Positions 21,688-33,260 of a stretch of DNA of 64,000 bases are shown in pieces. Origin of the DNA: Rallus limicola (taxonomy: Eukaryota > Chordata > Aves > Gruiformes > Rallidae); NCBI GenBank assembly GCA_022605955.1, contig JAKCOZ010000007.1, positions 36,124,991 to 36,188,990 on the forward strand, given 5' to 3'. Position 1 is the first letter of the stretch. Every line of letters begins with the position of its first letter. The notes under the pieces were generated by a model. It was given only the letters and a program-made list of their open reading frames with translations, was not told the origin of the DNA and made no database searches. A program made the translations under genes and the position numbers.

Positions 21688-23184
21688 GACCAGGAGGTAC
21701 AACATACATGGAAAATGATTAATTTATTAGACTTGGGGGGGGAGGGGAGGGTAACTGATGAAAATACAGTTGCTTCATGTCTCTTGTCTTAGCCACATCT
21801 GCCTACTCAACAAGAGATTTAGGTTTTTTAGACATTCAGAGCTATGTAGGATATTCAGGGTTGTTTTGGTTTTTTTTTAATGTGAACTTTTACACAATTA
21901 ATGATGTCTTCTGATTCTGGATGTCATCCCAAAGCTTCATCAGACTTCAGCTTTCAACTTATTCATATCATAGCTTGAAACTGAAAAACTCTTATCCTCA
22001 TTTTTCAGTGCACCTCTACAGGTGAGGGACACGTGGTAGCAGGGTCTATGGGGTGTCCTGCCATTGGAAAGGAAGAGCAGCCCTCACTCTTCTCAAAAGG
22101 TTATGCCATGACAGGAGCCAATTATGCATAGTTATAAATGAATTTCTTTTAGTTTTAATAAAAGCAGAGGAATTCTTCCTGGAAAACTCTCTCAGAGTTC
22201 CTCTTGCTGGCAATGTATGTGCTAAACATAAACCAGACTCAAAAGACATCGTTTATTGTGTAAAATTTTACAGTATTAAATCATACTCAAAAGACATCAT
22301 TTATTGTGTAAAATTTCACAGTAGAAAAAAAAAGAAAAAAAGAAAAACAAAGAATGTCCTACATTTATACCCAACTCTGAGCTCTTTCTCATTCCTCCTC
22401 CTTGACACCATTTATCATTCCTACAAGATGCACGGAGGCTAACTGAAATGTTCTGGACTCAGCTAAAATGACAGTTCTAGCTCCAGAAGATTCAGGACAT
22501 TAAGCAAGATAGAGCCAAGAGTTGCTGGCCCAGATTAATATTGCTATTACACATACACAGCACAATAAAATATAATACAAACTCATCTAATCTGTCAACA
22601 CAAAATAAATAAGAACTAGAAAGTTGAACGATTTCAATTTTCTCCCATTAATAGTGCTTTCAAAATCAGTCATTTGTTAAACCAATGACTGCTTGTGAAA
22701 CATTTTAAATGGAAAATTAATGTCTTTTCTGTCAGAAAAGTTGTATTGTCACAATTCCTCCAGGATCTGCTCCAAGGGATGCTCTCTTGAGCAGAAGTAG
22801 CCATGATAGAAATCATGGCTCTCCTTGGTTTTTTCCACTCACTGATGCCTCCTGCATACATGCTCTGCACTCCCTGGGGCTCGGTGTGCTGGTTGCATGC
22901 CTGGCAACAGCCCTCCCCGTGTGAATCCCAGCATGTAGTGAGAGGGTGCACAACAACTTGTGCTACTTTTTTGTCTTTTGGCATGGATCAAACCTCATGT
23001 CATTTATTATGGGTGTGCGGTCTGGCAGCAGCCATAACCTAGCAGGCTGGGCCACATCCAGGCAGGGGAGGGACAGGAAAATAGCAGCTTTTGCTCTATG
23101 TTCTCACTCTCCCATTAAGCAGTTATTCAATAGAGATGACCTCAATGATATCCTGTTTATTCCTACATTTTGGCAGAGCATTCC
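21688..23184. other. Unassigned DNA with a 39-base direct duplication
   Basis: No gene is recognised. It holds the direct repeat at 22237-22323 and a purine tract just after it. A strong CTACAG|GTGAGG donor-like site is at 22020/22021, and the sequence before it is open from an ATG near 21922. No good acceptor goes with it. Confidence 0.5.
22237..22323. repeat. Direct tandem duplication, 39-base units, period 48
   Basis: Units 22237-22275 and 22285-22323 both read ACTCAAAAGACATC, a variable base pair, then TTATTGTGTAAAATTT and ACAGTA, with two mismatches. The purine tract at 22324-22350 follows directly. Confidence 0.92.
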
Positions 23185-23730
23185 CAACAAGTCAAAGGAA
23201 GTGATCCTTCCCCTCTGCTCAGCACTGGTGAGACAGATCTGGAGTGCTGTGTCCAGTGCTGGGCTACTCAGTATAAAAAGAGACATACACATATTTGAGA
23301 CAGTGCAGAAAAGGGCTATGATGATGCATGGAGCATCTCTCAGGTGAAAAAAGGTTGAGATAGATAGCACTGTTCTGCCTGAAGAAGAAAAGGCTGCAGG
23401 GACTTTATCAATATATAAATAACTGAAGGAAGGGTGTAAAGAGAAGAGTAAGGCTCTTTTCAGTGGTGCCCAATAGCAGGACCAAAGAGAATGGGCACAA
23501 ACTGAAATGCTAGAGGTGCCATTGGAACATCAGGAAACTCTTTTTCGCTGTGAGGGTGATCAAGCACTGGCACAGGTTTTCCAGGTTTCTCCACCATCGG
23601 AGATGTCAAAAAGTCATCTGGAAATGGTTCTACACAATGAGCTTTAGGTGACTCTGCTTGAGCAAGGGACTTGGAGCAGATGACCTCCTGAAGTCCTGTC
23701 CAACTTCAGCCTTCCTGTGGCTCTGTGATT
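23185..23730 (+). mobile_element. CR1 LINE fragment, old subfamily
   Basis: Plus-strand CR1 covering the C-terminal end of ORF2 and the 3' region. 'cctctgctcagcactggtgaga' encodes the PLCSALVR segment and 'cagtgcagaaaagggc' the VQKRA segment. The frame is broken after 23347. The 3' end ('gatgacctcctgaagtcctgtccaacttcag') differs from all other copies here, and the tail has decayed to a single CTCTGTGATTC. This suggests an older subfamily. Two GCATATGC palindromes at 23745-23752 and 23759-23766 lie just downstream. Confidence 0.9.
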
Positions 23731-26189
23731 CAGACTGTAGAGATGCATATGCTACAGAGCATATGCTGTTCTGTAGTTGCTTTTTCTTTTACTAAAGGAA
23801 AAAAGAAACAAAACAACCCCTTTGTGAAAAGGTCAGGATCACAAGATTCCCAGGGATGGATACCTTCCACCACACACCCATTCCTTTAAGAGACACCTTG
23901 ATGCTTCAGGGATGATGGAGCAATTCAATTTTCATGACCAGTCAGGCCTCAGCTTCCCTGCTGAGTCACTCAGTTAGCAGCAATGGTTGCTGCAGTGTGG
24001 CCAGCTCCGTCTGCTCAGAAGCACTGGGCTGGCAGCAGGGATCTGCCTGCTGGAAATAGAAGAATGAAAATTGCTTGCACATGTAGTGGAGATAGTAGAA
24101 AGTTTCTTCAACAGGAATCACAAATGTCTGTAAGGCAAAACACTCTCCAAAACCACCTAGAAACGTTGCTACAAGGTCAAACAAAGCCTCTCTCTACCCT
24201 GCTTATCTTGGCATTTCTGGTGTGCTGGAGAGGACAGACTGCAGCATATTGGTGGGGGCAGATGTAGCCCAGCTGTGGTGTTGACTTTCATGTCTGCCCA
24301 ACACAGAGATCATGTGCTGGTCTTTCTCAAGAGGCTCTCCCCAGAGTGACGAGTCAGGGCAGATGGTTTCAACAAAAGAGGCTTTTGCAGCTCAATTTTC
24401 CAGGAAGGAATAACACAAAGTAAAAATATCGTTAAGCCCACATGATGCTTCAAGAAAAGCTTGTGCACTGTTAAATTTGTGAGACAGCATTATGAACAAC
24501 TGCTCTGAGCAAGTGAGCATGCCCCAACAGCTTTTGTACTCGGTCTAGCTTCTTTAGGAGATAGGCGTCTCAGACCTGAGTCCCTGCCTTGTGCAGGAAA
24601 CTTCCATAAATCATGTGACTTTCCAGGCTAATACTCAAGCTGAAACTACAGAGCATCACAGGATTCCCAGGATTTACAGCCTGGAGTGAATCACCCATGG
24701 CAAAGTCCTCCTGATTTTCTGGGGAAGTGTGTTTCCCAAATCCCTCCCAACTCCCTAAGGCAAAGGTATGACATGAGCTTCAGCTGGAGTTCTCGGGTGA
24801 AACCTTCTTGGGAGTCTCCTCTGACACGACTACATCTGCATCACTGTCTAGATTGATGCTCACTCTCCTGCCTTCACAGCTCCTTCACAGTGGGGCCAGG
24901 CTGTGTCAGCATCCTTTATTGCACAGCCCACCCCACCCCACGTGGAGACTTTTGCTTTTTCATAGTATGATTACATCCCAGGAATAACATGTGGGTATCA
25001 GCAAAGCAGCAAGCTTTCATTCATTGTCTGCATCAGATTACACTAAACAATGTATTTGACTATTATCTGACTCCAGGATGTGACCTTTTGAGCTAATTAA
25101 ATTTTTTTCTAAGTGTCAGTTTGCCCTGAATTTTCCACAATTATTAATTCATTTTCACTATGTAGGCAGATGCAACCTTTAAGAAATACACTCAGAGTGT
25201 ATCCATATTTTTTTTCCAAGCAATTCATGAAAACTGTGAAAAAAATCCCATCAGCTGTCTTCAGGTGCCAAGATTTCTTTAAAATATTCTTTTTTTTTAT
25301 AAACTACTCTCTGAGATGTTTGTGGAAAGTATTAACAAGCCTGAGTGACCACAGATACTTGTGGTTTTGTGAAAATTGGCTTTTGTTCCAGTAAAAAATA
25401 CTAACCATTGAAAGAAATATTTTAAACCCACGGTGTGTTTTCAGAACCCACAGAGGTCTCCAGATAAAAGAAATGCTCTTTAAAAGGCCATATTTCAGCT
25501 GGGGGAGGGGGATTTCAAGCGGTTATGAACTTGAGTGTTTCTGTATCAGGAAGGTTCTTTATGAGATATGGAGAAATGATCTCCAACTGGCGTAAATACA
25601 AAGCAGAGCCAGTGGAGACCTCTGAAATTTATATACCCACTGCTTGCCACTGGGGAAGGCTGGGCTCTGCCTGGGATTTATTGCGAGGCTGGAGGGAAAG
25701 TTGTAGCCTCCCTCCTAATGTCAAGATCTATGGTGGGAGTAGGGCCAGGTGCCTGGGGCAGGTAGGGTGGGCTTCCCTTGTGCCCTGGGCTGGCAGCCCT
25801 GCCAGTGCTGAGCAGCTGCTTCACATTTCTGGGGAAGTAAAAAAAAACAAACCTATCTCTGCCTTCTTGGAAATGGTTCCCCAGCCTCCTTGCTGGACAA
25901 GCTGAGTCTTGCTCTTTTGGCCCATTTTGGGAGGGTTAGAGTGATAGTTTTTGTGCTATTATTTTAAAGAAGCTCTAAAAGTTGTTGCTGAGAGGGGAAG
26001 GAATGATGTTTTTACACTGTTACTTTTCCCTTATGCCTTGATTATCACTGCTTCAACTTAATAAAGCATTTTGTTCTTAATGCACACTGTGCACAGTCAC
26101 ACTATCTTCAGCAAAGTTGCATGTGACACAGGGAAAGGTGGAATTTAATCTAAAAGCTTCTTCTCCCCCACCTCTGAGAGGAGAAGTGT

Positions 26190-26335
26190 TTGTTTCTTTT
26201 TTTCCCCTCTTTTTTCTTTTTTTTCTTTTATTTTTCTTTTCCCTTCTTCCCCCTTTTTTTTTCCTTTTTTTTTTTAATTTTCTTTTCTCTCTCTCTTTTT
26301 TTTTTTTTTAATTTCCTTTTTAATTTCCATTTTCT
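26190..26335. repeat. Pyrimidine tract, mostly T with C
   Basis: About 145 bases of nearly pure C/T on the plus strand. Phe-rich frames across it are artefacts. Confidence 0.9.
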
Positions 26336-28112
26336 TCTTATCCAGTGTAAGGGTGAAATTCTGTGGCCCCACTGACATCACTGAGATCAGGATGTTCCTC
26401 CAAGCTGACTGTAATCCATAGTCACACGTTACAATCCAGTTTGTATATATATCCATTTGCCTCTATTTCACCCCTACAACTAATAGCAATTTTTATTTTA
26501 GATTGAATGCCAAATGGGCTAACTTCTACACAGAGGAGTCTAGCACTGCAACAAAACCTTAGAAATGACAAGCATGGATTTATCTTTAAGATATGGCTTT
26601 AATTGGATACTGTTAACATTTTAAAGAGAAGAATATACATAAAAGGAAAATGAAATGCCACACATGTAAACAAGTATTCCCAAGAATTCTGGATTGTCCA
26701 CTTGAATTGCAAGCTTTTAAGTGCACTCTAAGACAAGTGGTAAAGATGTGTGGGCAACAACAACAAAAAGACTGCTGCAACACAGCAAGACAGAGGAAAC
26801 AAAGTGTTCAAGTCCCTTCTTGTTCACCTGCTTTGCCCAGGAATGTGTAAATGCAACTCTGAGAGATTCTGCATGATGTTATTTGAACAAGCCAGACTGT
26901 TACTGTATTGAGTGTGATACCATTTAGTCACCCACAGCCAGTATGTAACTCTCAAATCTTGGCATCTTTGGCCAGGTTTAGAAATCCTCTGTCCTAAGGT
27001 CTAGTTTGTGTATCCTTTCCTTGTGCTGGGCAGCAGGCATCCCTCTGGAGCTCAGTGGGGTTATTCATTCCTGTTGATGTTCATTACTTCCAATGTTGTG
27101 CAGGCTAATCCCTTAATTTTTAAAGGATGCCTTAAAAGACCCCTATACCTCCTCAGTTACATTGGGATCTAAGTGATTAATTTACTTTTTCGAAGAATGT
27201 GAATGATGACAAAAAATGACATGATTTTCATTACAAGAAATGGACATCTCTCCAGAAGGAGCCAACAACAGCAGATTTCAAAACTGAGCCCTTTTAAGCA
27301 TTAATATTCATATTTCTATCTCAGTTCTTCAAAGAATCATTAGTAATTCTGGGTACAAAACTTCTCGTACCAGAAGCACTTGAGAGAGTGCTGAGCATGA
27401 TGAATCCTTAAAAAACAGGTCCCTCCAAGGTCTCTCAAGACACCCATCAAAAAGTATAGTCAATTTGGATCACAAGTCGTTCTACAGATCTTTTATTGCT
27501 TTTAAATAGCTGCTGTCATCTTGTACCAAACAGATACAGAAACTCCATAGTTGCTGTCTCAAAAAAATGCCTTTTGGGTGGAACTATTTGGTAGCAAGCA
27601 ATACTGTACACCCTACAGTTCCCATAAAATGTAATAATGGAAGCACTGAATTATTTGTGAACTGTCATATTTGATTTATATAAAATGACATATTCCCTTT
27701 CAGTCTTCCTAATTACCAACACTATATTTATTTTTTTTTACTTTTTTTTTAATTTAAATGAAACAATGTCTTGTAGTATTTACTGCATGTCAAATTCATT
27801 ATTTATGCCATTCCACATAATTATTCATTTGGGAGATTAGGTCATTGCTAGTTCTGGAGATGTTGCTTTGAATTATTTGGAAGGTATAAATCTGTAAAAT
27901 CTAATCAATTCCAGGAGTATTTTTTCATTAAAATGTATCACAGGGGTTCAGTGTGTGATTTCTAGAGTCACACTAGGCATTTTTAATTAATTTTTGAACC
28001 TGGCAAAGTGCTTTTTCTTCAGTTCGAATAAGTTGTCTGCCAAAGGGAGTTTTGTGATGCTCTGAAATGTATGTTAGACTCTCTAGCTTGTGCTTTGACT
28101 TATAAAAATTAT

Positions 28113-28133
28113 AAAAAAAAAAAAAGGGGGGGG
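28113..28133. repeat. A-run followed by G-run
   Basis: Thirteen As followed directly by eight Gs. Confidence 0.9.
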
Positions 28134-28627
28134 ATACAAGTGCAGCCATTTCTCTGTGACACTCCAGTGCACAGTGTTGCCCACTATGCAAATACTCTTT
28201 TCTTTCACTGCCCTCCTCATGAGTTATAAAGTCCTAAGCCGAGTCTCAAATAAACTGTGATGCAGTCTTCAGTTTGTGCATGGCAGGACATCATACATTC
28301 TGTAAGTTAAGAGGACTGGAATCTTGTTTAAAAACATATAACCAATGCATTAAAATCACCACTTCTAGCTGCTTCTTTGGTAGAGCTGTTTAAGAAATTT
28401 CTGATGAAAATGACCAAATGAATATTTTTTCATTGAAAACCATCAGGTCTTTCAATCTATTTTGTTGTTTCACCAGAAAAAAAAGCTGTTTGACAAGTGT
28501 CACAACTGTCACAAGAGGACAGCAAAACTGTCATGCTTATTTCATCTAAGGGAACTGCAGACAGACCAAGGTTACAGAAGTGATGGTGAACCTCCCCTCT
28601 TTGCTCTCCTTCCCTTCCAGCAGCAAG

Positions 28628-28660
28628 AGAGGGTGTGAGTTATCAGTACTCTCACCCTCT
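28628..28660. other. Short inverted repeat (hairpin)
   Basis: AGAGGGTGTGAGT (28628-28640) pairs with ACTCTCACCCTCT (28648-28660) at 12 of 13 positions around a 7-base loop. The stem is too short for a microRNA precursor and pairing does not continue outward. Confidence 0.7.
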
Positions 28661-29187
28661 GTCCAGCCTAGAACATGTAGTGGATTTCATTTTCATCAGT
28701 GAGGTTTGGGACACACAGAACTGCCATTTGATCTCTCCTAGGATTTAATTCTATAGAAACACTGTTCCATAAAAAGTGCTGAGGGTTTGATCTGTTGTTG
28801 TTGTGGGGGTTTTTTTAGTTGGTTTTTTTTTGATTGTTTGTTGCTTTTTTCCCCTCTGTCTGGTAAAGTTTCTAGATGCTAGGTGAGGATTGCAAAGGAG
28901 GAGAACAGGATTACTTGCCTGTGTCACTGGCTTGAATAATCTGCAGGTATTGCCCTTCAACAATCAACCATCCTACTGCGGTGGGATCCTTGTGCCATCA
29001 GGGCAGATGGGGAGGGTACTAAGCTTCCACCTCCCAGACCTCTGTTTTGGATACAGGGAAAAGGAACCAGCCTGCTTTGTTAAACCCTGCATAAGCTGCT
29101 GGCAAACCTTCAGATCCATCAGAAAACAGTTCACACAAGTTCTCAGTTAAAAGAGGTGGTATATATATCTCTGTGCTGTTACTGCAG

Positions 29188-29255
29188 CCTCTGGAAGATG
29201 TCAAATCTTGTGGAGGAAGTATTTGCTGATCTCTATCAGCAGTGTAATGAGATGG
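29188..29255 (+). other. Candidate first coding or internal exon (low confidence)
   Basis: A TACTGCAG acceptor pattern ends at 29187 and a GGTGAGTC donor begins at 29256. The 68 bases between are open in two of three frames. One of these has an ATG at 29198 with A at -3, starting MSNLVEEVFADLYQQCNEM, an acidic peptide I do not recognise. A TATATATAT run lies at 29159-29167, about 30 bases upstream, so the segment could instead be read as a TATA-driven start. The upstream pyrimidine tract is only moderate. Confidence 0.22.
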
Positions 29256-30449
29256 GTGAGTCAGTGTTGCTCTAATTAATGCATGGAAAGACCTTTTCTA
29301 AAATACATTTGGTGTTTCCCCCTGGAGACAGGAGATATCTGCAGCAAGCACATCCTCCCACACCTCTTCTGGGCACTAGAACTTATTAGCAAATCCCCTA
29401 CTGATAGTCTTTTACTAGGGCAGGTACTGCTGTAGCAACCATAATGGGAAATGTAAGTAGAGCTTGGGAATTTTGGCAATAATTTTCAATATGATCTTGT
29501 ATCATCTAACCATGAATCTTAATTGCATATGCAAAAGGGCTGTGATCTCACCCAGTCTGTAAATAAAATGCTTCCATGTGATGGAAATAAGGTAATCCAG
29601 CTAAAACTTACAACGTAAGTCTCTTCATCTTTGGCATCACCTCTATGGGATATCTTTGGGGTATCCTTTCTCCAGGAAGTTGCCATCAAGGAAACTGTAA
29701 CTTCATTGTTTTCATAGGGTCACTGTCACAAGCTAATCTTAGGATCATTGGAGAAAAAAAAAAACAAACAACCCACCCCAAAACAATCCACTCAACTGCC
29801 CTACAAACAGAGAAAGAGAGGGCTTGAGTGGGCTGAAAGCCCAGCAGCACTTTTGCCAAGTATTTTGAAGAATTTACATGCTAGAGGTTAACCTTATGCC
29901 AATTTTTTGTCACTGGAAGGATTGACAGGGTTAATTTGGCTTCATAAAGTGCTAGAACTTCACAGCTCTGACATCTGTCGATACCATTGGCCAGCAGGTT
30001 CAGAGGTTATTAGTATGGATCACACACAGAGCTTAGTCAGACAAACCCAATTGTATTGGTGAAAGTAAGCTTTAAATAGAGAGGTAGGAAAAAAAGTGTT
30101 TATCTGGAAATGGGGATTGAAAGAGAGAACTGGCATTACTCAGGGAGTGTGAGAAAATTTCTGCTCTCTTCCCATCACACCCTAAAATTTGTACAGCTGT
30201 TGCTGGAATGCTTTGGCAAGGGCAACTAGCACAGGGCAGATCAGAGCAAGCTGATCTGGGACTACCTACTCTCAGCCAGACAGAAGGAGACCAGTGAGAC
30301 AATCAGTGGACAGAGACAACCCATCCTGGTGAGAAGACAACAATGTCTTTATTAGCATGCGTGTTTTCAACACCCCAGTCAGCGATGACCCAGGAGACCA
30401 CAAAGTCTCCATTAATGGCTCTTTCTAGTGATGACTTAGAGGTGATCTG

Positions 30450-30685
30450 AGAATCATAAAATCAAGATTATCAAGTCTTACCTTTAGCCCTGCACCACCA
30501 AACCACTAAACCATCTCTCAAAGTGCCACATCTACCTGTTTTTCAAATACCCCCAGGGATGGTGACTCTACCACCTCCCTGGGCAGCCTGTTCCAATGCT
30601 TCACTATTCTTCTGGGGAAGAAAGTTTTCATAATATAAAATCTGAACCTTACCTGGTGCAACTTAAGACCATTTCCTCTTGTCCT
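30450..30685 (-). mobile_element. CR1 3' end fragment
   Basis: Minus-strand CR1 3' end with a decayed tail ('gaatcataaaatcaag'), then 'accctccctgggcagcctg'-type sequence ('ggtgactctaccacctccctgggcagcctg') and 'accatttcctcttgtcctaat'. It belongs with the 1-602 and 63480-64000 group by its spacing and wording. Confidence 0.88.
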
Positions 30686-30722
30686 AATGTTCTAAAGTCC
30701 TAATGTCCTAATATCCTAATCT
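30677..30722. repeat. CCTAATGT-type short tandem repeat
   Basis: Four to five imperfect units (GTCCTAATGTTCTAAA, GTCCTAAT, GTCCTAAT, ATCCTAAT). It appears to have expanded from the 'gtcctaat' at the inner end of the CR1 fragment. Confidence 0.75.
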
Positions 30723-30837
30723 TGCCTTCCCAAGTCTTTCCTTCTTGTCACACAGTGATTTTAGGGTTCTTTCATTGGTTCACTGCCCAAACTCTCACCT
30801 AGGCCAGTCTACTGGTCTTTGAGGGAGGATTTAAAAA

Positions 30838-30970
30838 AAAGTCTTGATGCTGTGTGAGAACTGCTCATGAACAGGTGTGTTATCAACACTTTGCTAGCTA
30901 TAAACACAAAGCACAGAATTCAGAGGGCTGCTGTGGGAAAAGTTAACTCTACCCTAGCCAGACCCAGAAT
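30838..30970 (-). mobile_element. ERV LTR fragment
   Basis: The segment contains 'gtgtgttatcaacac', 'aaagcacag' and 'aaagttaactctaccctagccag'. These are the reverse complement, in the same order, of motifs at the 5' end of the solo LTR at 62372 ('agcttaattttc', 'acagagcagcatttt', 'ttgataacatac'). It is a decayed 5' LTR part in minus orientation. Termini and target duplication are not visible. Confidence 0.6.
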
Positions 30971-31039
30971 AGCCACACAGAGAAGACAGGTTGTGAGTGA
31001 CATCATGCAGACCTGGCCTGGGTAGATCAACCTGTTCCT

Positions 31040-33260
31040 TAGAGATCCTCAGATCAGGACAACACAAGAGGACACAAGCAACCTAGGAGGTTCCTGGAAT
31101 GCATTGATGATAATTTCCTTCTCCAAGTGATAGAAGGGACAATAAGGAGAGGTGCCAGGTGGGACTTCGTTCTTATCAACAAGGAAGGGCTGGTGGGGAA
31201 TGTGAAGCTCAAGGGCAGCCTTCACTGCAGTGACAACAAAATGGTGGAGATCAAGATCCTCAGGGAAGCAAGGAGGGCACACAGCAAGCTCACTACCCTG
31301 GGCTTTAGGAAAGCAGACTTTGGCCTTATCAGGGACCTTCTGGGTAGAGTACCATGGGTCAAAGCCCTGGAAGGAAGAGAAGCACAAGAAATTTAGTTAG
31401 TATTCAAGGATCATCCAAGATCAGGAGTGATGCATCCCATAAAGAAGTCAGGAAAAAATGTCAGGAGACCTGCATGAATGAAAAAGAAACTTCAGGAAAA
31501 ACTTCAAAAAAAAAGAAGCAAGGGCAGGTAACCAGGGAGGAATACAGAGATTGTCTGAGCAGTCAAAAATCAGGATAAGAAAGCTAAAGCCCTGACAGAA
31601 TTAAATTTTCCAGGGGACATCAAGATCAACAAGAAAACTTTCTCTAGGTATCACAGTGATAAAAAAGAAGATGAGGGAAAATTTGTGTCCCATCTGGAAT
31701 TAAATGGTAGACCTGGCTACCCAGGATGTGGAGAAGGATGAAGTACTCAAAGAGTTTTTTCCTCAGTCTACACTGGCAAGTGCTCTAGCCACACTATCCA
31801 GGCAGAAGGCAAAGGCAGGAACTGGGAGAATGAAGAACAATGCACTGTAGGAGAAGATCAAATTTGGGACCATCTAGGGAAGCTGAAGGTGCACAGATCC
31901 ATGGAACCTGATGAGATGTATCTGTGGGTCCTGAGGGAAATGGTGGATGAAGTAACTAAGCCACTGTCCATTGTATTTGAGAAGTCATTGCAGTTCAGTG
32001 AAGTTCCCAATGACCAGGAAAGGGGAAATACAATCCTATTGTTAAAGAGGGGGGGAAAAACAAGACCTTGGCTGGTCAGTCTCACACCTGTGCCAGGGAA
32101 GATCATCGAGCAGATCCTCCTGGAATTTATGCTCAGTCACATGGAAAGACAGGAGGTGAATGGTGACAACAACATGGCTCCACTAAGGGCAAATTGTGCC
32201 TGAAAAATTTAGTAACATTCTATTAATGGTTTGCAGTGTTGGTGGATAAGGGAAGAGCAACTGAAGCCATCTACTTGGATTTATGCAAAGTATATGACAC
32301 TGTCCTGCACAACATCCTTGTTTAAAATGGAGAGGCATGAATTTGACAGACGGACCACCTGAGAGATACAGAATTGCTTTGTTAGCTCCACTCAGAGGGT
32401 TGCAGTCAACAGCTTGGTGTTCAAGTGGAGATAAGTGATGAATGGTGTTCCTCAGGAGCTGGTACAGGGACAGGCACTGTCTAATACCTTTGTTGGGAAC
32501 ATGGACAGTGGGATTGAGTGCACCCTCAGTATGTTTACTGATGACACTAGGCTGTGTGGTATGATGAATACACTGAAGGGAAGGATGCTGTCCAGAGGGA
32601 CCTTGACAGGCTTGAGAGATCAGCCTGTGTAAACTGCGTGAAGTTTAATGGGGCCAAGTCCTCAAAAGCAGCCTGACCAACTGGACAAGTGAGGTGATTC
32701 TGACCCTCAACTCTACTCTCACGAGACCCCATCTAGAGGACTGTATCCGTCTTTAGGATCTGCAACATAAGAATGACATGGAGCTGTTGGACCTTTTGGA
32801 GCAAGTCCAGCAGAGGACCATGAAGAAGATCAGAGGGCTAGCACACGCCTCCTGTGAAGAGAGGTTGAGAGAGTTAGGCTTGTTCAGCCTGGAGAAGAGA
32901 AGGCTCTGGGGAGACCTTATTCCAGCCTTCCAGTACCTGAAGAGCACTACAAGAAAGCTGCAGAGGACTGCTTATCAGGTAGTATAGCAATAGGAAAAGG
33001 GTAAAGGCCTTAAACTGAAAGAGGTTAGACTTAAAATGTGTATTAGGAAGAAAATCTTCATTATGAGTGTAGTGAGGCACTGAAACAGGTTGTCTAGAGC
33101 AGGTGTGGCTACCTTATCCCTATCACTGTGCAAGTCCAGGTTGGATGGGCCTTTGGGCAATCTAGTCTAGTGGAAGGTGTCCCTGCCTATGGCAGGGGGG
33201 TTGAAACTAGTTGAGCTTTGAGGTGCCTTCCAACCCAAACCATTCCATGATTCTGTGATT
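31040..33260 (+). mobile_element. Longest CR1 LINE copy in the window (about 2.2 kb)
   Basis: Plus-strand CR1 that keeps the C-terminal part of the endonuclease, the linker, the reverse transcriptase and the full 3' end. The endonuclease piece (31127-31396) has GSLHCSDNKMVEIKIL, where the catalytic SDH of the APE-type fold has become SDN. The linker is seen at 31500-31560 (QGQVTREEYRD). The reverse transcriptase begins near 31900 (PLSIVFEKSLQFSEVPND, then LVSLTPVPGKI) and its palm is at 32435-32560 (NGVPQELVQGQ, then SMFTDDTRLCG), keeping the paired aspartates as FTDD. The DNA between about 32655 and 32670 is deleted relative to other copies. At least five frame breaks separate these blocks. 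It ends with 'aaccattccatgattctgtgatt'. ORF1 is absent. Confidence 0.96.

Larger units (their letters stand above)
23731..30449. other. Unique DNA, no confirmed gene
   Basis: This is 6.7 kb without recognised interspersed repeats. It contains a pyrimidine tract (26190-26335), an A13G8 run (28113-28133), a G/T-rich tract (28795-28855), a short hairpin (28628-28660) and an exon-like segment (29188-29255). A 126-codon plus frame at 25525-25905 has no recognisable product. The ACTTAC-AAC-GTAAGT palindrome at 29606-29620 could act as a splice donor on either strand, but no matching acceptor was convincing. Confidence 0.45.

Noticed and set aside
25525..25905. 126-codon plus-strand frame as a gene
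   Set aside because: No recognisable domain or splice signals. It lies in a locally GC-richer stretch where stops are rarer.
26117..26375. Phe-rich frames resembling membrane segments
   Set aside because: They are produced by a T-rich low-complexity tract.
28014..28034. GTTCGAAT resembling a tRNA B box
   Set aside because: The flanking bases do not fit the GGTTCGANTCC box, and there is no A box or cloverleaf.
28628..28660. Hairpin as a microRNA precursor
   Set aside because: The stem is 13 bases and does not extend, far shorter than the roughly 30-base stem of a microRNA precursor.
29606..29620. ACTTAC-AAC-GTAAGT palindrome as a two-way splice donor
   Set aside because: The plus-strand partner exon would be 59 bases with only a weak acceptor (CACCCAG at 29549-29555), and no acceptor on the minus strand is convincing.
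31049..31387. 112-codon minus-strand frame
   Set aside because: It is antisense to the CR1 endonuclease/linker part of the 31040-33260 copy, whose plus frame matches the CR1 protein.
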